Part shown: positions 8,734 through 17,723 of the stretch, in pieces | How the letters are laid out: every line of letters begins with the position of its first letter | How positions within the stretch are numbered: the first letter of the stretch is position 1 | NCBI GenBank assembly: GCA_020628545.1 | Contig: JAHDEX010000007.1 | Span: forward strand, 3,460-67,459 | Direction: 5' to 3' | Source of the DNA: Paracoccaceae bacterium | GTDB taxonomy: Bacteria > Pseudomonadota > Alphaproteobacteria > Rhodobacterales > Rhodobacteraceae | DNA length: 64,000 nucleotides | Program-made: the position numbers and the translations under genes | The notes under the pieces: generated by a model | The model's database searches: none | Told to the model about the DNA's origin: nothing | Seen by the model: only the letters and a program-made list of their open reading frames with translations

Positions 8734-9765
8734 TTAGAATTTCTTCAGATACGCGACCAGAATATCCAACGCGGCTTGCAGATCGCTCTTTTCGATCATC
8801 TCTGTGACCGTGTGAATATAGCGCGTGCCGACCACGATCCCGACGGCCCGCGCACCGGCAGCCGCCTGTTGGGCCGCAGCACCGTCTTGGCCACCCGCGG
8901 CCAGCATCGTCCGCTGGTAGGGGATCTCTTCCGCAATCGCGATCTCCTCGATCTCCTTCACCAACGCACGATCCGCAATGAAACTGCTGTCGCGCACGTG
9001 CAGCCCAAAACCTTCACCTTGCTTCGTCGTCACGTCCTTTTCCGGCACGCCGGGGGTGTCGCAAGACAGGGTCACGTCAATCCCGATGCCGACGTCGGGT
9101 TTGATCGCAAAAGCGGACGTGCGCGCGCCGCGTAACCCGACCTCTTCCTGACAGGTGAACGCTACGTGGATTTCCGCGCCACGCCCGGCGTCGCCCAATG
9201 CACGGATCGCTTCAATCCCCAGCCAGCAGGCAATGCGGTTATCAAGCGCTTTGGACACGATCTTGTCGCCAATCTCGATCAGCGGCTCTTCCATCACCAC
9301 AAAATCGCCAACCTTGATGACGTCATGGGCCTTTTTGCCAAGTCCGAGATCTACAAAGAAGTCGGTGACTTGCGGAACCTTCTTGCGGTCCTCAGGACTT
9401 GCGATATGCACCGGCTTGCCACCCGGATTCATCACGCCAAGGTAGTCACCATCATCGGTGCACACCCGAACCCGCCGGGAAAAGAGGTTGCGGGCATCAA
9501 ACCCACCGACGGGGTTGAGGTAGAGAAACCCGTCTTTGCTGATATGGCTGACCAGAAAGCCGATCTCATCCATATGACACAGCAGCATGATCTTTGTCGG
9601 GGTGTCGCCCGTGCCGTTTCGTTTGCACAAAAGCGATCCCATCGGGTCGGTCCGCACCTCGTCAAACAGCCCTTCGATCTCAGATGTGATCAAGTCGCGC
9701 ACACGATGTTCATTGCCGGGGACGCCGGGCGTTTCACAAAGGGCTTTCAAAAGTGCAATGTTCAT
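8734..9765 (-). CDS. M42 family metallopeptidase (glutamyl aminopeptidase / FrvX type)
   Basis: A 343-residue cytoplasmic metallo-aminopeptidase. The metal and catalytic motifs are in order: LLCHMDEIGFLV near residue 63, ALDNRIACW near 172, CQEEVGLRGA near 203, GIDVTLSCDTPG near 225, and GTRYIHTVTEMIEKSDL near 308. M42 enzymes form large tetrahedral dodecamers that trim peptides. The ATG at 9765 begins MNIALLKALCETPGVPGNEH, the normal family start; an upstream extension is not supported. It appears to be a single gene. Confidence 0.92.
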   Translation of the reverse strand: MNIALLKALCETPGVPGNEHRVRDLITSEIEGLFDEVRTDPMGSLLCKRNGTGDTPTKIMLLCHMDEIGFLVSHISKDGFLYLNPVGGFDARNLFSRRVRVCTDDGDYLGVMNPGGKPVHIASPEDRKKVPQVTDFFVDLGLGKKAHDVIKVGDFVVMEEPLIEIGDKIVSKALDNRIACWLGIEAIRALGDAGRGAEIHVAFTCQEEVGLRGARTSAFAIKPDVGIGIDVTLSCDTPGVPEKDVTTKQGEGFGLHVRDSSFIADRALVKEIEEIAIAEEIPYQRTMLAAGGQDGAAAQQAAAGARAVGIVVGTRYIHTVTEMIEKSDLQAALDILVAYLKKF

Positions 9766-9940
9766 CAGTGCGGCTCCGCAGAATGGCTGTTTGGGCCACT
9801 CTGAAACCCGTGCTACAGAATGACAAGGCGGGAACTTGCCGAAGGCCGGACCCCGCCCAGAATGGACAAACGCCTGACGCATTTCTGCTTTGGTTGCGCG
9901 ACAGCTTGGCGTTTGATGCAACCTAGAGGGTCAGAAGGCT

Positions 9941-10549
9941 ATGATGACACGCCTGATCGCAACCGTCGCTTTGTCTGTGCTCGCCGCCTGCGGTGGCTCA
10001 CCTTTTGATTTTGATGAGCCAACACCCTTTGGCCCAATATCGGATGATGAATCTGCGATCCTGTCGGCATCCTTCGACAGCTTGTCCGAAGATGTGATGG
10101 CGATTGCCCCAACCGTTCCAGGGAGTGTCGATAACGCAGGTCGCGCCACTTTCAGTGGTATGGCCAAGGTTGTGGTGACGCCGCAGACAGGGTCTGGCAG
10201 CATGACGCTTGTGGGCGACGCGAGCCTGATCGCCAATTTTGAGTCCCGCGCGATCACCGCCAATATGATCAACTTCGCTGGAATCGATATGCAAGGTGCA
10301 GGGCAACGGCTTGATGGAAGCCTGTCGATGGACAATGGCGTGATCGGCGCCGGTAGCAGCAATGGGTTTGCAGGCACGTTTCGCGGCACGCTTGTGGCCG
10401 ACACCTATGAGATCCAGGCCGATGGAATCATCGACGGCACTTTCCGCGGCACACCCGTCGCGGCGCTCAGCTTCAGCGGGCTTGACGATACGGCCCTGCT
10501 TGATGGCGCCCTTGCCAGTTTGCGCCTGACGGGGATCGCCGAGGAATAA
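9941..10549 (+). CDS. Lipoprotein with a TbpB-like beta-barrel
   Basis: A 202-residue protein with a short signal and lipobox (LAAC, Cys near residue 16). The mature part is rich in Gly, Ser and Ala with regularly spaced strands; the tandem segments GFAGTFRGTLVADT and IIDGTFRGTPVAALSF recall the C-terminal barrel of transferrin-binding protein B and factor-H-binding protein. That likeness is by pattern only. If right, the protein would be an exported or surface lipoprotein. Two adjacent ATG codons (9941, 9944) could start it. No SLAM-like partner gene is next to it. Confidence 0.6.
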   Translation: MMTRLIATVALSVLAACGGSPFDFDEPTPFGPISDDESAILSASFDSLSEDVMAIAPTVPGSVDNAGRATFSGMAKVVVTPQTGSGSMTLVGDASLIANFESRAITANMINFAGIDMQGAGQRLDGSLSMDNGVIGAGSSNGFAGTFRGTLVADTYEIQADGIIDGTFRGTPVAALSFSGLDDTALLDGALASLRLTGIAEE

Positions 10550-10777
10550 TCTGTTTCGCAAACGCCTAGGTCGCCCTCACGTCGTCCACAGCAGATTTGT
10601 GATTGTCCACAAGATACTGCGGTTTCGGTCCGCTTATCCCCAAGAAATGGCTTTACAGACTGCGCCCTGTGACGCACCATATCTCGTAGGGACAGACAAC
10701 AAAAATACTGACCCTTGAGCAGTCACAAAGCGGTAGGGCGCTGCCATTGCCCGACCGCAAGACAGGCGAGGACTTGC
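10550..10777. other. Intergenic region with three DnaA-box-like nonamers
   Basis: Between two rightward genes. It contains TCGTCCACA (10581-10589), TTGTCCACA (10603-10611) and TTATCCCCA (10635-10643), all in the same orientation; the consensus is TTATCCACA. It must also contain the promoter of the YbjN-like gene. No AT-rich unwinding element was seen. Confidence 0.3.
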
Positions 10778-11281
10778 ATGGCACTTTCCGAAAGCTTTCT
10801 GGACGTTGAAGACCAGCACCCGATTGATCTGGTCGAACATATTGCCAACCATCATGAATGGGAGTTCGACCGCATCCATGATGATCAGATCGCCATGGCC
10901 GTTGAGGCCCAATGGCGCACCTATTCCATCACCTTGGCGTGGTCTGCGGTGGACGAAACGCTCCGCCTGATCTGCACCTATGAAATGGAACCGCCCGCCG
11001 GTCGCATGCCCGCGCTTTATGAGGCGCTGAACACCATCAACGACATGTGTTGGTCCGGCTCTTTCACCTGGTGGGACGAGCAACGCATGATGGTCTACCG
11101 CTACGGTCTTGTATTGTCAGGCGATCAAGGGCCATCGGCAGAGCAGGTCGACACGATGATCGGCGCGGCGGTGGCAAGCTGCGAGCGGTTCTACCCGGCG
11201 ATCCAACTGGTCACATGGGGCGATCGCACACCGCAACAGGCGGTCCAGATCGCGATGGCCGAAGCCTACGGGCGCGCGTAA
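10778..11281 (+). CDS. YbjN domain-containing protein
   Basis: A 167-residue acidic protein beginning MALSESFLDVEDQHPIDLVE, after an AGGCGAGGA ribosome site. The body fits the YbjN/DUF1790 fold: WEFDRIHDDQIAMAVEAQW, a TYEMEPP turn, INDMCWSGSFTWWDEQRMMVY and a C-terminal helix with IQLVTWGDRTPQQAVQIAM. The family resembles secretion chaperones and affects stress and motility phenotypes in E. coli, but its mechanism is unknown. No signal peptide is present. It stands alone here. Confidence 0.82.
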   Translation: MALSESFLDVEDQHPIDLVEHIANHHEWEFDRIHDDQIAMAVEAQWRTYSITLAWSAVDETLRLICTYEMEPPAGRMPALYEALNTINDMCWSGSFTWWDEQRMMVYRYGLVLSGDQGPSAEQVDTMIGAAVASCERFYPAIQLVTWGDRTPQQAVQIAMAEAYGRA

Positions 11282-11289
11282 GCGCCCGT
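11268..11289. terminator. Hairpin at the end of the YbjN and aminotransferase genes
   Basis: An 8-bp ACGGGCGC/GCGCCCGT stem with a six-base loop that includes the YbjN stop codon. It lies between convergent genes. There is no real T-run on either side, so it may be only a weak or rho-assisted stop. Confidence 0.35.
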
Positions 11290-11314
11290 TAGCCGGCTGG
11301 CAAAGTCAAGGCAA

Positions 11315-12493
11315 CTAGGCCGCGGCATGCTGCGTGGCCTCCGTGGCCGCTTTCAGGATGACTCGCGCAATAACGTCGCAGTCCTCCAGCGACAGCCGGG
11401 CGGGGAGGCGCACATCGCAGGCTTTCATCAGCATCGCTTTGGTCTTCGGCAAGTCCCAGTCACGGTCAAGGAATTGCCAGTTCCAATAGGCGCGCGCGTT
11501 ATCTTCGGACGCTCCGAAAATTTGCACGCTCAGGCCTGAGGCATTCGCGGCTGACTGAAACGCGCTGATCTCGGCGGGCGACATCCCAACAAGGTTGAAT
11601 TGGATCGAATCCGGCGCGCGACGTTCCTGTGCAAGCGGAGACGGCACCTCCAAATGCGGATGGGTGCGCAGTTGTGCTGCAACATGATCGTGGTTGCGCC
11701 GCCCGTCAGATACGCGTTTGTCAATCAGATCGAGTTGCGGGCGGATCAACGCAGCAGACATCGTGTTCAGGCGCTGATTATAAAGCGGCAATGTGTTCTG
11801 CCATCGCTTGAAAGGTTTCTGCAAAACCGGGTGTTTCTTCCAGTTGTGTTCGTACGCACCTGACATGATCACAGCACGCGCGATCAGATCAGGATCGTCA
11901 GTTATCATGATCCCGCCTTCGCCGGCATTCAAAAGCTTGTACGACTGAAAGCTGAAGCAGCCGATGGCGCCAATCGTACCAATGTTTTTGCCGCTCCATG
12001 TGGTGCCAAGACTATGGGCCGCGTCTTCAATTACCGGTGTACCCGCTGCGTCACACAGTGCCATAATCGCATCCATATCGGACGTGTGGCCCCGCATATG
12101 GCTGATGATGACCGCATCCGCGTCGGGCAGCTTCGCCGCAAAGTCTACAAGGTCGATGCGGTAATCGTCGCCACACTCGCACAGGATAGGGACGCAGTCG
12201 GCATGCACGACGGCAGACGGCACCGCCGCAAATGTAAATGCCGGTATCAGCACCTTGGCATCGCGTGGCAGGTCAAGCGCCTTGAGCGACAGGAAAAGTG
12301 CTGCAGAACAAGACGCGACGGCAAGCGCGTAGGTCGCGCCCAGCTTCTGCGCGAACTCTTCCTCAAGCAACGCTACCGGCGACTGCGCGCTTGTATAACG
12401 AAAAAGATCACCGGTTTGCAGGATACGCGCCACCTCAGCCATCGCAGCTTCGGGGATCGGTTCAGCTTGAACCAAGTTAGGCAATTCGGGCAT
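11315..12493 (-). CDS. DegT/DnrJ/EryC1/StrS family aminotransferase
   Basis: A 392-residue PLP enzyme. The Lys of SFQSYKLLNAGEGGIM is in the Schiff-base position, VIEDAAHSLGTTW contains the cofactor-binding Asp, and LIPAFTFAAVPSAVVHADC is the conserved early block. Family members usually transaminate keto-sugars bound to nucleotides, but no sugar-nucleotide genes are nearby. It is the last gene of the leftward transporter-ligase-oxidase cluster, 93 bases after the FAD oxidase, so it may act on an amine-derived keto compound instead. That role is inference from position only. Confidence 0.85.
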   Translation of the reverse strand: MPELPNLVQAEPIPEAAMAEVARILQTGDLFRYTSAQSPVALLEEEFAQKLGATYALAVASCSAALFLSLKALDLPRDAKVLIPAFTFAAVPSAVVHADCVPILCECGDDYRIDLVDFAAKLPDADAVIISHMRGHTSDMDAIMALCDAAGTPVIEDAAHSLGTTWSGKNIGTIGAIGCFSFQSYKLLNAGEGGIMITDDPDLIARAVIMSGAYEHNWKKHPVLQKPFKRWQNTLPLYNQRLNTMSAALIRPQLDLIDKRVSDGRRNHDHVAAQLRTHPHLEVPSPLAQERRAPDSIQFNLVGMSPAEISAFQSAANASGLSVQIFGASEDNARAYWNWQFLDRDWDLPKTKAMLMKACDVRLPARLSLEDCDVIARVILKAATEATQHAAA

Positions 12494-12586
12494 TTTTCAC
12501 CTCGTTCGCTCGCTCAGGTCAATATGGCACAGAATTGTACTGGTTTTGTGATGCTCGGGCGAGCACTAACCGAGGCTGTTGTGGCG

Positions 12587-13879
12587 CTATCGTGAGAGGC
12601 TTTGCCGAAGGTTCTGAAGCGCAAAGTATCCTTGCAAGAGCAACCGCCCACCGAACGTTCCGCCCGGAAAGCCTGGCGTCGGCAATGCAGTCAGCGTGTC
12701 AAACCGCCCCGCCTGGCCCAAAATCGCTTCGCCCAAGACCTTCCCACAAAGACCCGACAGGGCAACGCCGTGGCCCGTGAACCCGCCTGCTGCAACTATC
12801 GTGGGCGCCAGCCGCAGCACCGCTGGTAACCCCGATGGCGTCACACCCAGCGCACCTCCCCACGCGTAATCAACCCGCACATCGGCCAACTGCGGAAACA
12901 GCGCGGTCATCCGCGTCGAAAGCAACCCCGCGATATCATTCGGAAACGCGGTGCGGCCTGTGGCCCGTCCGCCGAACAAAAGCCGCCCGTCATCTGACAG
13001 CCGGTAGTAATTCACGAAATACTTGTGGTCCTCGACCGCAATGGCTTGCGACAGAACGTCTGCTGCAAGCGGCCCCAATGGCTCTGTCGCGATGATAAAG
13101 CTGTTCACCGGTTGAATATGCGCAGCAAGTGCCCGGTCCAGCCCGGCATGATACCCGTTTGTCGCCAGCACCACATGATCCGCTGTGACCCGGCCTTTGC
13201 TCGTCCGCACGGAATGGCGCTTGCCTTGCGCGATGTGATGCACGGGGCTGCGTTCGTAAAGCTCAGCGCCCGCCGCCTCCGCCATCTCTGCAAGCTTGAG
13301 GGCGTATTTCAATGGATGGATATGCGCGCCGCCATGATCCAGAACACCACCCGTGTAGAGGGGAGACTGCACAATCTCCCGAAATGCGGCTGCATCATAG
13401 GACACGATCTGATCATAGCCGTACGCCCTGTTCAGAAACGCCGCATCCTCTTCAAGCGCTACGCGCTCTGCATCTGAATAGCACCCATGCGCGATACCGG
13501 GCTTGCGGTCGATATCAGGACCCAAGGCCGCAACATCCGCTTTCGCCTCCTCGGTGAGATCCCACAGCGCTTTGGCTGTCTCATCCCCAAGTATTTTGGT
13601 CAGCTTGCGTTGCGACGCGTTGTAACCAGATGCCACTTGGCCGCCATTGCGCCCCGATGCCCCAAACCCGGCCCGATGGGCATCCAGCACAATGACCGAC
13701 AATCCGGCCCGTGCCATCACGCGCGCCGCACTTAGCCCAGTGTACCCGGCACCAACCACACACACATCGGCGGTGTGCTGCCCTTTCAGCTCTGCCCGCA
13801 GCGGCGGGGTTTCAACACCATCTGCGTACCAACTGTCAGGAAACGTCGCGATCCGGTCGTTGCGATAAAGAACGGACAT
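12587..13879 (-). CDS. FAD-dependent amine/amino acid oxidoreductase (PuuB/DadA-like)
   Basis: A 430-residue flavoprotein of the DAO family. The ADP-binding motif VCVVGAGYTGLSAARVMARA lies at residues 39-58, followed by HRAGFGASGRNGGQV, the flavin-contacting segment typical of gamma-glutamylputrescine oxidoreductases. The C-terminal IVAAGGFTGHGVALSGLCGK closes the FAD site. It begins one base after the upstream glutamine-synthetase-like gene ends. In the Puu pathway a ligase first glutamylates an amine and this enzyme then oxidises it to an aldehyde; the gene order supports such a sequence here, though the actual substrate is not known. Confidence 0.9.
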   Translation of the reverse strand: MSVLYRNDRIATFPDSWYADGVETPPLRAELKGQHTADVCVVGAGYTGLSAARVMARAGLSVIVLDAHRAGFGASGRNGGQVASGYNASQRKLTKILGDETAKALWDLTEEAKADVAALGPDIDRKPGIAHGCYSDAERVALEEDAAFLNRAYGYDQIVSYDAAAFREIVQSPLYTGGVLDHGGAHIHPLKYALKLAEMAEAAGAELYERSPVHHIAQGKRHSVRTSKGRVTADHVVLATNGYHAGLDRALAAHIQPVNSFIIATEPLGPLAADVLSQAIAVEDHKYFVNYYRLSDDGRLLFGGRATGRTAFPNDIAGLLSTRMTALFPQLADVRVDYAWGGALGVTPSGLPAVLRLAPTIVAAGGFTGHGVALSGLCGKVLGEAILGQAGRFDTLTALPTPGFPGGTFGGRLLLQGYFALQNLRQSLSR

Positions 13880-13880
13880 C

Positions 13881-15233
13881 CTAAACGTTCAGCAGTAGAT
13901 GCTCGCGCTCCCACGGGCTGATCACTTGCAAGAACTCGCTGTATTCCGCGCGTTTCACAATGGAATAGACCCGCGCAAACTCCGCGCCCATGACCTCGTG
14001 AATATCGATCGCCTCATCAAACAGGTCGAGCGCCATATAAAGACCGCGCGGAATGTCATCCTCGCTTTCATAGGCGTCACCGCTGAATTTTTCTTCCGGC
14101 TCGATCTTGTCCACCATGCCCAGATACCCGCAGGCCAGCGACGCCGCGATGCACAGATATGGATTGCAATCCATGCCCGCGAGGCGGTTTTCCACCCGGC
14201 GGCTTTCGGGCGAGGACAAAGGCACACGGATACCCGTCGTCCGGTTATCGCGACCCCAGGCCAGATTGATGGGCGCTGCGTGGTCGCGCACGTAGCGCCG
14301 ATAGCTGTTCACATAGGGGGCCATCACCGCAATCACGTTGGGCAGCTTGTGCTGAAGACCACCAATGAAATGGCGGAAGGCGTCGGTTTCCGCCCCATCC
14401 GCCTGGGTGAAGATGTTGTTGCCATCGGCATCAAGCACCGAATGATGCACATGCATGGCACTTCCGGGTTCGTTTTCAATCGGCTTGGCCATGAACGTCG
14501 CAAAGCAATCGTGTTTCAAAGCCGCTTCCCGGATCAGGCGCTTGAAGTAAAAGACCTGATCGGCAAGTGCGACCGGATCGCCGTGTAACAAGTTGATCTC
14601 AAGCTGCCCGGCACCGCCTTCTTGGGTGATCCCGTCGATCTCAAACCCCTGAACCTCTGCATATTCGTAAATGTCGTCGATCACCGGCCCGTAGTCATCA
14701 ACTGCCGTCATCGAATAAGCCTGACGTGCCGCAGCAGGCCGCCCCGTCCGCCCAATCATCGGCTCAATCGGGCTTGCAGGGTCCGTGTTCCGCGAGACGA
14801 GGAAGAATTCCATCTCAGGCGCCACAATCGGGGTCCAGCCTTTGGCTTGATACTTTGCCACCACGTGCTTCAGCACGTTGCGCGGCGCAAAGGCAATCGG
14901 GTCGCCTGCAATGTTATAGGCGTCGTGGATCACTTGCAGCGTCCCGTCATGGGTCCACGGGGCAGCAGTCGCGGTGCTCAGGTCAGGGCGCAGATACATG
15001 TCCGGCTCCGTAAAGCCTTCCGGCCCAGCCGCCTCACCCCAATCACCCGTGATGGTCTGAAAGAAGATGCTTTCGGGCAGGTGAAAGTAATCCTGCCGCT
15101 CCCACTTGGCGGCAGGCACCGCTTTGCCGCGCGCGATCCCGGGCAGGTCCCCGATGACACATTCCACCTCATCCAGGCGGTTCGCGTCCAAGTAGTTGCG
15201 CGCTGCTTCCGGGATCTTATCCATCCAAGTCAT
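13881..15233 (-). CDS. Glutamine-synthetase family ligase (PuuA-like), copy 1
   Basis: A 450-residue protein with the glutamine synthetase fold. Visible motifs are VECVIGDLPGIARGKAVPA in the N-terminal beta-grasp domain, PEMEFFLV with metal-binding Glu, NEPGSAMHVHHSV in the ATP region, and the glutamate-site segment LAWGRDNRTTGIRVP. Such proteins join glutamate to an amine with ATP, as in gamma-glutamylputrescine synthetase. It overlaps the amidotransferase gene by four bases (ATGA), so the two are translationally coupled. A second, clearly different paralogue lies two genes upstream. True ammonia-assimilating GlnA is less likely given the context. Confidence 0.9.
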   Translation of the reverse strand: MTWMDKIPEAARNYLDANRLDEVECVIGDLPGIARGKAVPAAKWERQDYFHLPESIFFQTITGDWGEAAGPEGFTEPDMYLRPDLSTATAAPWTHDGTLQVIHDAYNIAGDPIAFAPRNVLKHVVAKYQAKGWTPIVAPEMEFFLVSRNTDPASPIEPMIGRTGRPAAARQAYSMTAVDDYGPVIDDIYEYAEVQGFEIDGITQEGGAGQLEINLLHGDPVALADQVFYFKRLIREAALKHDCFATFMAKPIENEPGSAMHVHHSVLDADGNNIFTQADGAETDAFRHFIGGLQHKLPNVIAVMAPYVNSYRRYVRDHAAPINLAWGRDNRTTGIRVPLSSPESRRVENRLAGMDCNPYLCIAASLACGYLGMVDKIEPEEKFSGDAYESEDDIPRGLYMALDLFDEAIDIHEVMGAEFARVYSIVKRAEYSEFLQVISPWEREHLLLNV

Positions 15234-15913
15234 GCGAGTTTTCTTTCCTTGAAGAAGGTCCCAATATCGCGGGCGAGGCGGTCATTGTCAGTCGGCTTGT
15301 TGAGATTGGCGTGTGCTTCCGCAAGCTGGGCCTCAGGCACAACCCCGCGGCCCCGTGTCTCTGCCAAGCCCTTCACAAAAGCACTGTCAAATTCCGGATG
15401 AGCCTGCACCGTGAAGGCCTTGCCGCCATAGACAATTGCAGCGTTTTTGCAGTGATCATTGCTCGCAATCACGTCCGCGCCTTCGGGCAGGGTGGTCACC
15501 TGATCCTGATGCCAGGCATTCAAAGCCACATCTTCGCCCATCCACGCATAGGTCTGTCGCCCAACAGCCCAGCCCCCGGCGAACTTCTCAACCGTGCCGC
15601 CCAGGGCCTGCGCGATGATCTGATGGCCGAAACAAATGCCCACAAGTGGCCTGTCCGCCGCGATGATGCCACGGATCAGATCCTCAAGCGGCGCAATGAA
15701 AGGCAGGTCCTCGTAGGCTCCATGGCGCGACCCCGTAATGAGCCACCCATCGCAGACCTCCGGGCCCGGTGGAAACGACATGTTCAACACGTCAAAGATC
15801 TCAAAGTCGAAACCCTGACCGTCGAGAAGATTGACGAACAACGATCCGTAGTTGCCATTCTCTCCAATCAATTCCGGTGGTGAGTGACCGGTTTGGAGTA
15901 TGCCGATTTTCAT
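15230..15913 (-). CDS. Class I glutamine amidotransferase-like hydrolase
   Basis: A 227-residue stand-alone class I GATase domain, starting MKIGILQTGHSPPELIGENG. The nucleophile elbow is VGICFGHQIIAQALGG (Cys near residue 94) and the His/Glu pair is in VQAHPEFDSAF near residue 173. It belongs with the GMP-synthase-like GATase proteins rather than the PuuD (peptidase C26) group, but it may do the equivalent job: hydrolysing a gamma-glutamyl bond after oxidation. It lies between the two ligase genes, overlapping the downstream one by four bases. Confidence 0.88.
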   Translation of the reverse strand: MKIGILQTGHSPPELIGENGNYGSLFVNLLDGQGFDFEIFDVLNMSFPPGPEVCDGWLITGSRHGAYEDLPFIAPLEDLIRGIIAADRPLVGICFGHQIIAQALGGTVEKFAGGWAVGRQTYAWMGEDVALNAWHQDQVTTLPEGADVIASNDHCKNAAIVYGGKAFTVQAHPEFDSAFVKGLAETRGRGVVPEAQLAEAHANLNKPTDNDRLARDIGTFFKERKLA

Positions 15914-15985
15914 GTGGAAACCTTCGTCAAGCCTATGCTGCCAACCTATCCAGTGCCTCGCGCACCGGCAATGGGGAGCGCGTGT

Positions 15986-17317
15986 TCAAACGGTGTCGAG
16001 ATACAGTTCAAGCTGTTCCTCTGGCGTCAGCGCGTTGAAATACTTCAGCTCCTGTCGTTTTGTCATGACGAAGTTATCGACCAGTTGCGTGTCAAAGATA
16101 CGGCGCGCAATCGGGCTCGCATCAAAAGCGTCAATCGCTGCAGACCAGGTCCCGTGGATCTGCGGCAAATCCAGATCGTAGGCATTGCCCTTGATAGGTG
16201 GCGGTGGGGTCATTTCATCTTCGATGCCGATCAAGGCTGACCCCAAAGCCGCAGCAATCATCAGGTAAGGGTTCACATCGCCCCCCGCGACACGATGCTC
16301 CACCCGCCGTGCCGCATGGTTGCCACCCGGCACCCGGATCGACGCCGTCCGGTTCTCGTAGGCCCAGCAAACACCCGTTGGCGCATGGGCATTCGGCACC
16401 AGCCGCTCGTAAGAGTTCCCGTGCGGCGCAAAGATCAACGTCAGATCAGCGATTCCCGCCATGCACCCCGCAATCGCCTGTTGCAGCAGGTCACTGCCTT
16501 CAAACGTGCCGTTGGCCATTTGGTTGTCCCCGGCATCATCCACCACGGAAAAATGCGTGTGGAGCCCGTTGCCGGAATAATCCTGATAGGGCTTGGCCAT
16601 AAAGCTTGCGGCCATGCCGTGCCTGCGGGCCAATCCCCGGACCAGCATCTTGAACAGCCAGGCATCATCCGCAGCCTTCAACGCATCCGCGCAGTGCTCG
16701 ATGGCAATTTCAAACTGCCCGGTGCCCGCCTCGGAACTTGCAGCCTCCGCCGGAATCTCCATGAGATCGCATGCGGCATAGAGATCGTTGAAAAAGTCGT
16801 CAAACGCATCCAGTGCCCTTAAGCTCAGAATCTCGGATCCCGGCCGCCGCTTGCCGGACCGGGGCGAGGGCGGCTGCTGGATTTCGCGGCCACTGTCATC
16901 GACGAGATAAAATTCCATTTCGGTTGCCACCACAGGCGTCAGCCCACGCGCCTTATACCGCGCGACAACGGCCGCCAACGCATGCCGCGGATCGCCCGCA
17001 AAGGGGCGGCCATCTTCGTGATACATCCACACCGGCAGCAGCGCAGAAGGTGCCGCAAGCCACGGCATCGGCACATAGCCGCGCTCCGTCGGAAGCAGCA
17101 CGCCATCAGGATCACCGGTCTCAAAGACAAGCGGGCTTTCGTCGATATCCTCGCCCCAGATGTCGAGGTTCAGCGCCGAAAACGGAAACCGCGTCCCGTC
17201 GGCCTCAATCTTTTCGGCAAAACGACGCGGCAGTCGTTTGCCCCGCGCTAACCCATTCAGATCAGCTGCACCACAGCGGATGGATTTGATATTCGGATGT
17301 TCGTCCAGCCAACGCAT
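15986..17317 (-). CDS. Glutamine-synthetase family ligase, copy 2
   Basis: A 443-residue protein from the ATG at 17317 (MRWLDEHPNIKSIRCGAADL); a TTG four codons earlier is possible. Motifs match the family: LNGLARGKRLPRRF, VVATEMEFYLV, GNGLHTHFSVVDDAGDN and GVCWAYENRTASIRVPGG. It is the first ligase of the cluster, 72 bases before the amidotransferase. It differs from copy 1 over most of its length, so the pair is old or separately acquired rather than a fresh duplication. Two ligases may glutamylate two substrates or form a mixed complex. Confidence 0.9.
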   Translation of the reverse strand: MRWLDEHPNIKSIRCGAADLNGLARGKRLPRRFAEKIEADGTRFPFSALNLDIWGEDIDESPLVFETGDPDGVLLPTERGYVPMPWLAAPSALLPVWMYHEDGRPFAGDPRHALAAVVARYKARGLTPVVATEMEFYLVDDSGREIQQPPSPRSGKRRPGSEILSLRALDAFDDFFNDLYAACDLMEIPAEAASSEAGTGQFEIAIEHCADALKAADDAWLFKMLVRGLARRHGMAASFMAKPYQDYSGNGLHTHFSVVDDAGDNQMANGTFEGSDLLQQAIAGCMAGIADLTLIFAPHGNSYERLVPNAHAPTGVCWAYENRTASIRVPGGNHAARRVEHRVAGGDVNPYLMIAAALGSALIGIEDEMTPPPPIKGNAYDLDLPQIHGTWSAAIDAFDASPIARRIFDTQLVDNFVMTKRQELKYFNALTPEEQLELYLDTV

Positions 17318-17723
17318 TTTCTGCCCCAAAAGTCCCGGCAGGCAATGTGGACCTATCAGCTTTCAGACGCCAGCGCGAAATCGCGGCGCCGCCGAAAACG
17401 CATGCCAAAAAGTGCTGCGAGCCTCAGAAACCCAAGGCTTGCCATAGTGGGCAGCGGGATCGGTGCGGGACAATCAATCGTTCGCGAATAGAAGGTCGCC
17501 ACAGGGGCTATAGCATCGATCGCAGCAAGCGCCTGGTTCAGGTTGCGCGATGGACCGGCGACCTCCCAAAACGCACCGTAGAACACGGATGCTTGAAGCG
17601 GGGATGCATTGAGGCACGCGGCAAGCGCAAAACCGATTTCAACGAGAACATAGTGTAAAGCAATATGACCTATCGCAGCTGGAGATGGACCAGACTGCGA
17701 AACAGCTTTGGCGTCGCCATTCT
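17318..17723 (-). other. Intergenic stretch of 406 bases with a possible VPLPA-CTERM-like remnant
   Basis: This gap interrupts the otherwise tight leftward cluster, between the second permease gene and the first ligase gene. Its only notable content is an open minus-strand frame ending at 17356 (see separate entry). No terminator with a T-run was seen, so read-through from the transporter genes is possible. Confidence 0.5.
17356..17586 (-). pseudogene. Short frame with VPLPA/PEP-CTERM-like tail, possible gene remnant
   Basis: From a GTG at 17586 the frame gives 76 residues. Its end reads PAPIPLPTMASLGFLRLAAL, then FGMRFRRRRDFA: a Pro-Leu-Pro motif, a hydrophobic stretch and an Arg cluster. 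This is the layout of VPLPA/PEP-CTERM sorting tails. The frame remains open upstream into the permease gene but offers no ATG, and no signal peptide is visible, so it may be the last piece of a decayed exported-protein gene. Chance likeness remains possible; no sorting transpeptidase gene is in the window. Confidence 0.3.

Noticed and set aside
14622..15401. Plus-strand 259-residue open frame in the ligase/GATase region
   Set aside because: It is antisense to two well-supported overlapping genes and is basic, His/Arg-rich shadow sequence.
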